Both the position numbers and the translations under genes were made by a program. Of a stretch of DNA of 15,963 bases, positions 14,080 through 15,963 are shown piece by piece; position 1 is the stretch's first letter; each line of letters begins with the position of its first letter. The DNA comes from JBLHKW01 sp047618565 (GTDB lineage Bacteria > Planctomycetota > UBA1135 > GCA-002686595), in assembly GCA_047618565.1 (NCBI GenBank), contig JBLHKW010000125.1:1-15963 (forward strand). The letters run 5' to 3'. The notes under the pieces were generated by a model. That model saw nothing but the letters and a program-made list of their open reading frames with translations, had not been told where the DNA came from and searched no databases.

Positions 14080-14268
14080 TCAGGGAACTCGCCGCATACC
14101 GGACCTGTTTGCTCGCGCCCCCGCCCGGGCCTTGGCTGCGGGCGGTAGCCCAGTCTGCCCTCCGCCGGCCGCGTTCGCCGGCAAGCGAGCTGCTACCACG
14201 ATCGCAGCCAGCCCCAAGGCAAGGCGCTTCATTAGCGTCCGACGACTCTCAGTTTTCTTGGAATCCAT
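14080..14268 (-). CDS. Small exported basic peptide (62 aa), unrecognised
   Basis: The ATG at 14268 lies inside the end of the TPR-like gene, overlapping it by 20 bp, and the stop is 8 bp before the next gene, the spacing of a real operon member. Residues 13-33 look like a signal peptide: MKR, a leucine/alanine/valine core, then ANA-A. The predicted mature part is about 29 residues, rich in Arg, Lys, Gly and Ala, with no cysteine. Translation might instead begin at Met13, which would give a shorter and more typical leader. I know no family for it. It could be a secreted partner of the large protein downstream, or a chance frame that couples translation between its neighbours. Confidence 0.45.
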   Translation of the reverse strand: MDSKKTESRRTLMKRLALGLAAIVVAARLPANAAGGGQTGLPPAAKARAGARANRSGMRRVP

Positions 14269-15196
14269 GTTTCACTATTTCGTCTCCAGCCTCGCCCAGC
14301 GAGTCGCCAGACGACCTAATAATCTCGCGCGCAGCCGCCGTCATGCGCCAATCGCCTCGCTGCCTCGCTGCCTGCTGAGCCTCAATGTGGCTACGCACCG
14401 CCAGGTGATCTCGATCCACGCTGTCATCGAGGCGACCTGTGGCCCGCAGTGCACCATCGAGGTGCCCTGCCTGAACGGCGACGAAGAACATGCTGGTCAA
14501 TGGCGCCACGCGCTCGCTGCATGCATCCGCCGATGCTTCGTAGGCCACCATAGCCTTGTCGTAGCTGTTTCGACGGCATTCGATGAACCCCATATGCTGC
14601 CACGCGTAGGATCGAATCATGCTGGAAGGCTCGCTTGCGAGAACTTCCAGCGTGAGCGCTTCGGCCTGGGCATCAGCGCCCCTTCGCAGGTAGTCGACGG
14701 CGAGCGTCACCCGCACTCGATCCGCGGGCAACACACGCATGCACGCCTCGAGCAGTTCCCTTGGAGTGGCTCGCCCTGCTCCGGAGCAAAGGTGATCGAT
14801 CAGATCCTGACCGGCGCGAACCTCCCCTTTGGCGTCCTTGTGACGAACACTGGACACTTCCGCACGGCGCTTCCAGTTCGCCGGATCGGGCAGTCGCAGG
14901 TCTCGACCGGCGGTGTCGGATGTGTTTATGAAGGTCCCGAACGCCGGGTCTTCCAGAATGAGTCTCTGCGCAGAGGTGTACAGCAACTGCGCAACCTCCC
15001 CACGGTGTACCATCAACAGATGTCGCTCCGCCTTGGAGATCTGCGCCGAGGTAGCCCGCGCTTCACGGTCCGTTGGAAACAGGATCCGCTTGCGCTGTGA
15101 GGCGCTGGTCCGGAAGAGGGTGGACTCTCCGTCCACAGCGATGTCTGCCAGTAGGCTCTGCAATTCGGGGTCGACGTGGTCCATTGAATCGGTCAT
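14249..15196 (-). CDS. TPR-like helical repeat protein, function unknown
   Basis: I chose the ATG at 15196, giving 315 residues. It forms an ATGA overlap with the stop of the upstream gene and has GGGAG 5 nt before it, one of the few good ribosome sites here. An in-frame ATG at 15208 lacks one. The protein has no signal peptide or membrane segment. The N-terminal 150 residues are polar and helical, with no recognised motif. The C-terminal half (about 165-290) has alanine-rich helical pairs with TPR character (AQAEALTLEVLASEP, YDKAMVAYEAS, AGHLDGALRATGRL). TPR proteins are scaffolds for protein partners, so an accessory or regulatory role within this operon is inference. It overlaps the small peptide gene downstream by 20 bp. 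Confidence 0.75.
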   Translation of the reverse strand: MTDSMDHVDPELQSLLADIAVDGESTLFRTSASQRKRILFPTDREARATSAQISKAERHLLMVHRGEVAQLLYTSAQRLILEDPAFGTFINTSDTAGRDLRLPDPANWKRRAEVSSVRHKDAKGEVRAGQDLIDHLCSGAGRATPRELLEACMRVLPADRVRVTLAVDYLRRGADAQAEALTLEVLASEPSSMIRSYAWQHMGFIECRRNSYDKAMVAYEASADACSERVAPLTSMFFVAVQAGHLDGALRATGRLDDSVDRDHLAVRSHIEAQQAARQRGDWRMTAAAREIIRSSGDSLGEAGDEIVKHGFQEN

Positions 15197-15945
15197 GAGG
15201 GCTCCCATTGACCAGCGGGCTTGCTCTTACGGGCCGGTGCACGGCCGGTCAGGGCAGTCAGCCCGGCCCGACCGTCGTCTCTCAGTGACTCCAGTGTCCC
15301 GAGTCCCGCTTCGATGCAATCAGCGATCTTACGATCTTCGATGAATAGTGCCATGAAAGCCCGCCTGGACCTTCGTGGCAGGGCATTGAAGCGTACGGAG
15401 GCCCCCAGGGCTGCATCGAGTTCGAGGGCGAAGATCTGCCCCAGGTAAGCATGGTGATATTCGCCGGATGCGACCCGCTCGCCCCTGAACTCGGCCAGGT
15501 CTTCTTCGAGTATTGTGCGCACCGCTTCCTCCATGCGCCCGTCGAGCCAGTCCACCAGTTCAACGTCGCGCCCGGCGGGGCTGCTTGCAGCAACGCTCGC
15601 AGCCAACCGAAGGAACATGCGGTCCGGATCGAGCAATACGCCGTTCTCACGCCCCCATCGAACAGCACTCGGATAGAGCTCGATCGGGTCACCGTCGAGC
15701 AAGCGCTCCAGAATCTCGGGTTCTGAACGATCGCCGAGCAGCAGCGCGCGCGCCTTGGCGTCCTCGTCGACACGAATTCGGGGTTCTCGTTGGAGATTCC
15801 TCGGAACCACCTCGCCGTGCGCCGCGTCAGGGGCTCTGGGCAGTGGCGAGCCTCCGTTAGGAGCGGAGTCCACGCCAGACACCTGGCCCTCAACCGAAGC
15901 CGCATGATCAGAATTCGGTTCGTGCGGTCGCGGGAAGGTCGACAT
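15193..15945 (-). CDS. Unknown protein with faint sigma-70 region-4-like motif
   Basis: The ORF has 250 codons. The first ~60 residues are polar, proline-rich and probably disordered. The region from ~65 on is helical and acidic (LLDGDPIELYP, VDWLDGRMEEAVRTILEEDL). Near 186-215 the run FNALPRRSRRAFMALFIEDR followed by a short helix recalls the LP-x-RxR-xF start of sigma-70 region 4. However, no clear region 2 or full helix-turn-helix is visible, so a sigma or sigma-like role is a guess. It has no signal peptide or membrane segment. It is the first gene of the minus-strand operon inside the window and overlaps the TPR-like gene by 4 bp. Only 18 bp remain before the window edge; the frame stays open there, no Shine-Dalgarno is seen, and the start could lie further upstream. 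Confidence 0.65.
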   Translation of the reverse strand: MSTFPRPHEPNSDHAASVEGQVSGVDSAPNGGSPLPRAPDAAHGEVVPRNLQREPRIRVDEDAKARALLLGDRSEPEILERLLDGDPIELYPSAVRWGRENGVLLDPDRMFLRLAASVAASSPAGRDVELVDWLDGRMEEAVRTILEEDLAEFRGERVASGEYHHAYLGQIFALELDAALGASVRFNALPRRSRRAFMALFIEDRKIADCIEAGLGTLESLRDDGRAGLTALTGRAPARKSKPAGQWEPS

Positions 15946-15963
15946 GGCGCGTGACGTCGCAAC

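Noticed and set aside
12879..15100. Long plus-strand frames (499 and 558 codons) over the right-hand operon
   Set aside because: They are antisense to genes with a signal anchor, carboxypeptidase-like modules and operon-type overlaps. Their Ser/Arg/Pro-rich translations have no recognisable domain.
15197..15208. Earlier ATG for the TPR-like gene at 15208
   Set aside because: The ATG at 15196 has GGGAG at 5 nt and the ATGA overlap with the upstream stop; the one at 15208 has neither.

Overview
The window looks like bacterial chromosome of high GC (roughly two-thirds by eye). Genes are densely packed, and almost none has a Shine-Dalgarno sequence at a sensible distance from its start. Three features suggest a planctomycete, possibly the Saltatorellus/Engelhardtia-like lineage: a secreted Calx-beta repeat protein with a cysteine-containing N-terminal domain, a very large membrane-anchored protein of carboxypeptidase-regulatory-like modules, and a possible sigma-like/TPR operon upstream of it. 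This is recognition from memory, not a database result. No rRNA, tRNA, CRISPR, transposase or phage gene was seen.

Layout. (1) 1-2547, minus strand: the first 849 residues of a secreted protein with a signal peptide, an N-terminal domain and Calx-beta modules repeating every 330 bp; it runs off the left edge. (2) 2548-3104: a 557-bp divergent intergenic region with several hairpins and a terminator-like element. (3) 3105-10681: a nucleotide-sugar modification island. A plus-strand operon encodes a C-methyltransferase-like protein, a canonical NDP-sugar C-methyltransferase, a glucose-1-phosphate cytidylyltransferase-like enzyme and a third C-methyltransferase paralogue whose catalytic residues are replaced. 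It converges, with only 9 bp between stop codons, on a minus-strand pair encoding a PIG-L/LmbE deacetylase and an extended SDR epimerase/dehydratase. A fourth C-methyltransferase-like gene diverges from that pair. (4) 10682-10882: an intergenic stretch with small hairpins. (5) 10883-15945, minus strand: a tight four-gene operon, in transcription order a possible sigma-like protein, a TPR-like protein, a 62-residue exported basic peptide and the 1062-residue carboxypeptidase-regulatory-like protein.

How the genes may work together. The island can be read as activation of a hexose-1-phosphate to an NDP- (probably CDP-) sugar, oxidation/epimerisation by the SDR, C-methylation by one or more methyltransferases, and deacetylation by the PIG-L enzyme. 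The likely product is a branched or methylated deoxysugar for a glycan or secondary metabolite. No 4,6-dehydratase, glycosyltransferase or transporter is visible, so the pathway must be completed elsewhere or differ from known routes. The most unusual points are the four C-methyltransferase paralogues in two subfamilies, the catalytically altered copy at 6405-7637, the alternating two-domain (660-bp) pattern in the Calx-beta array, and the small exported peptide gene in the right-hand operon.
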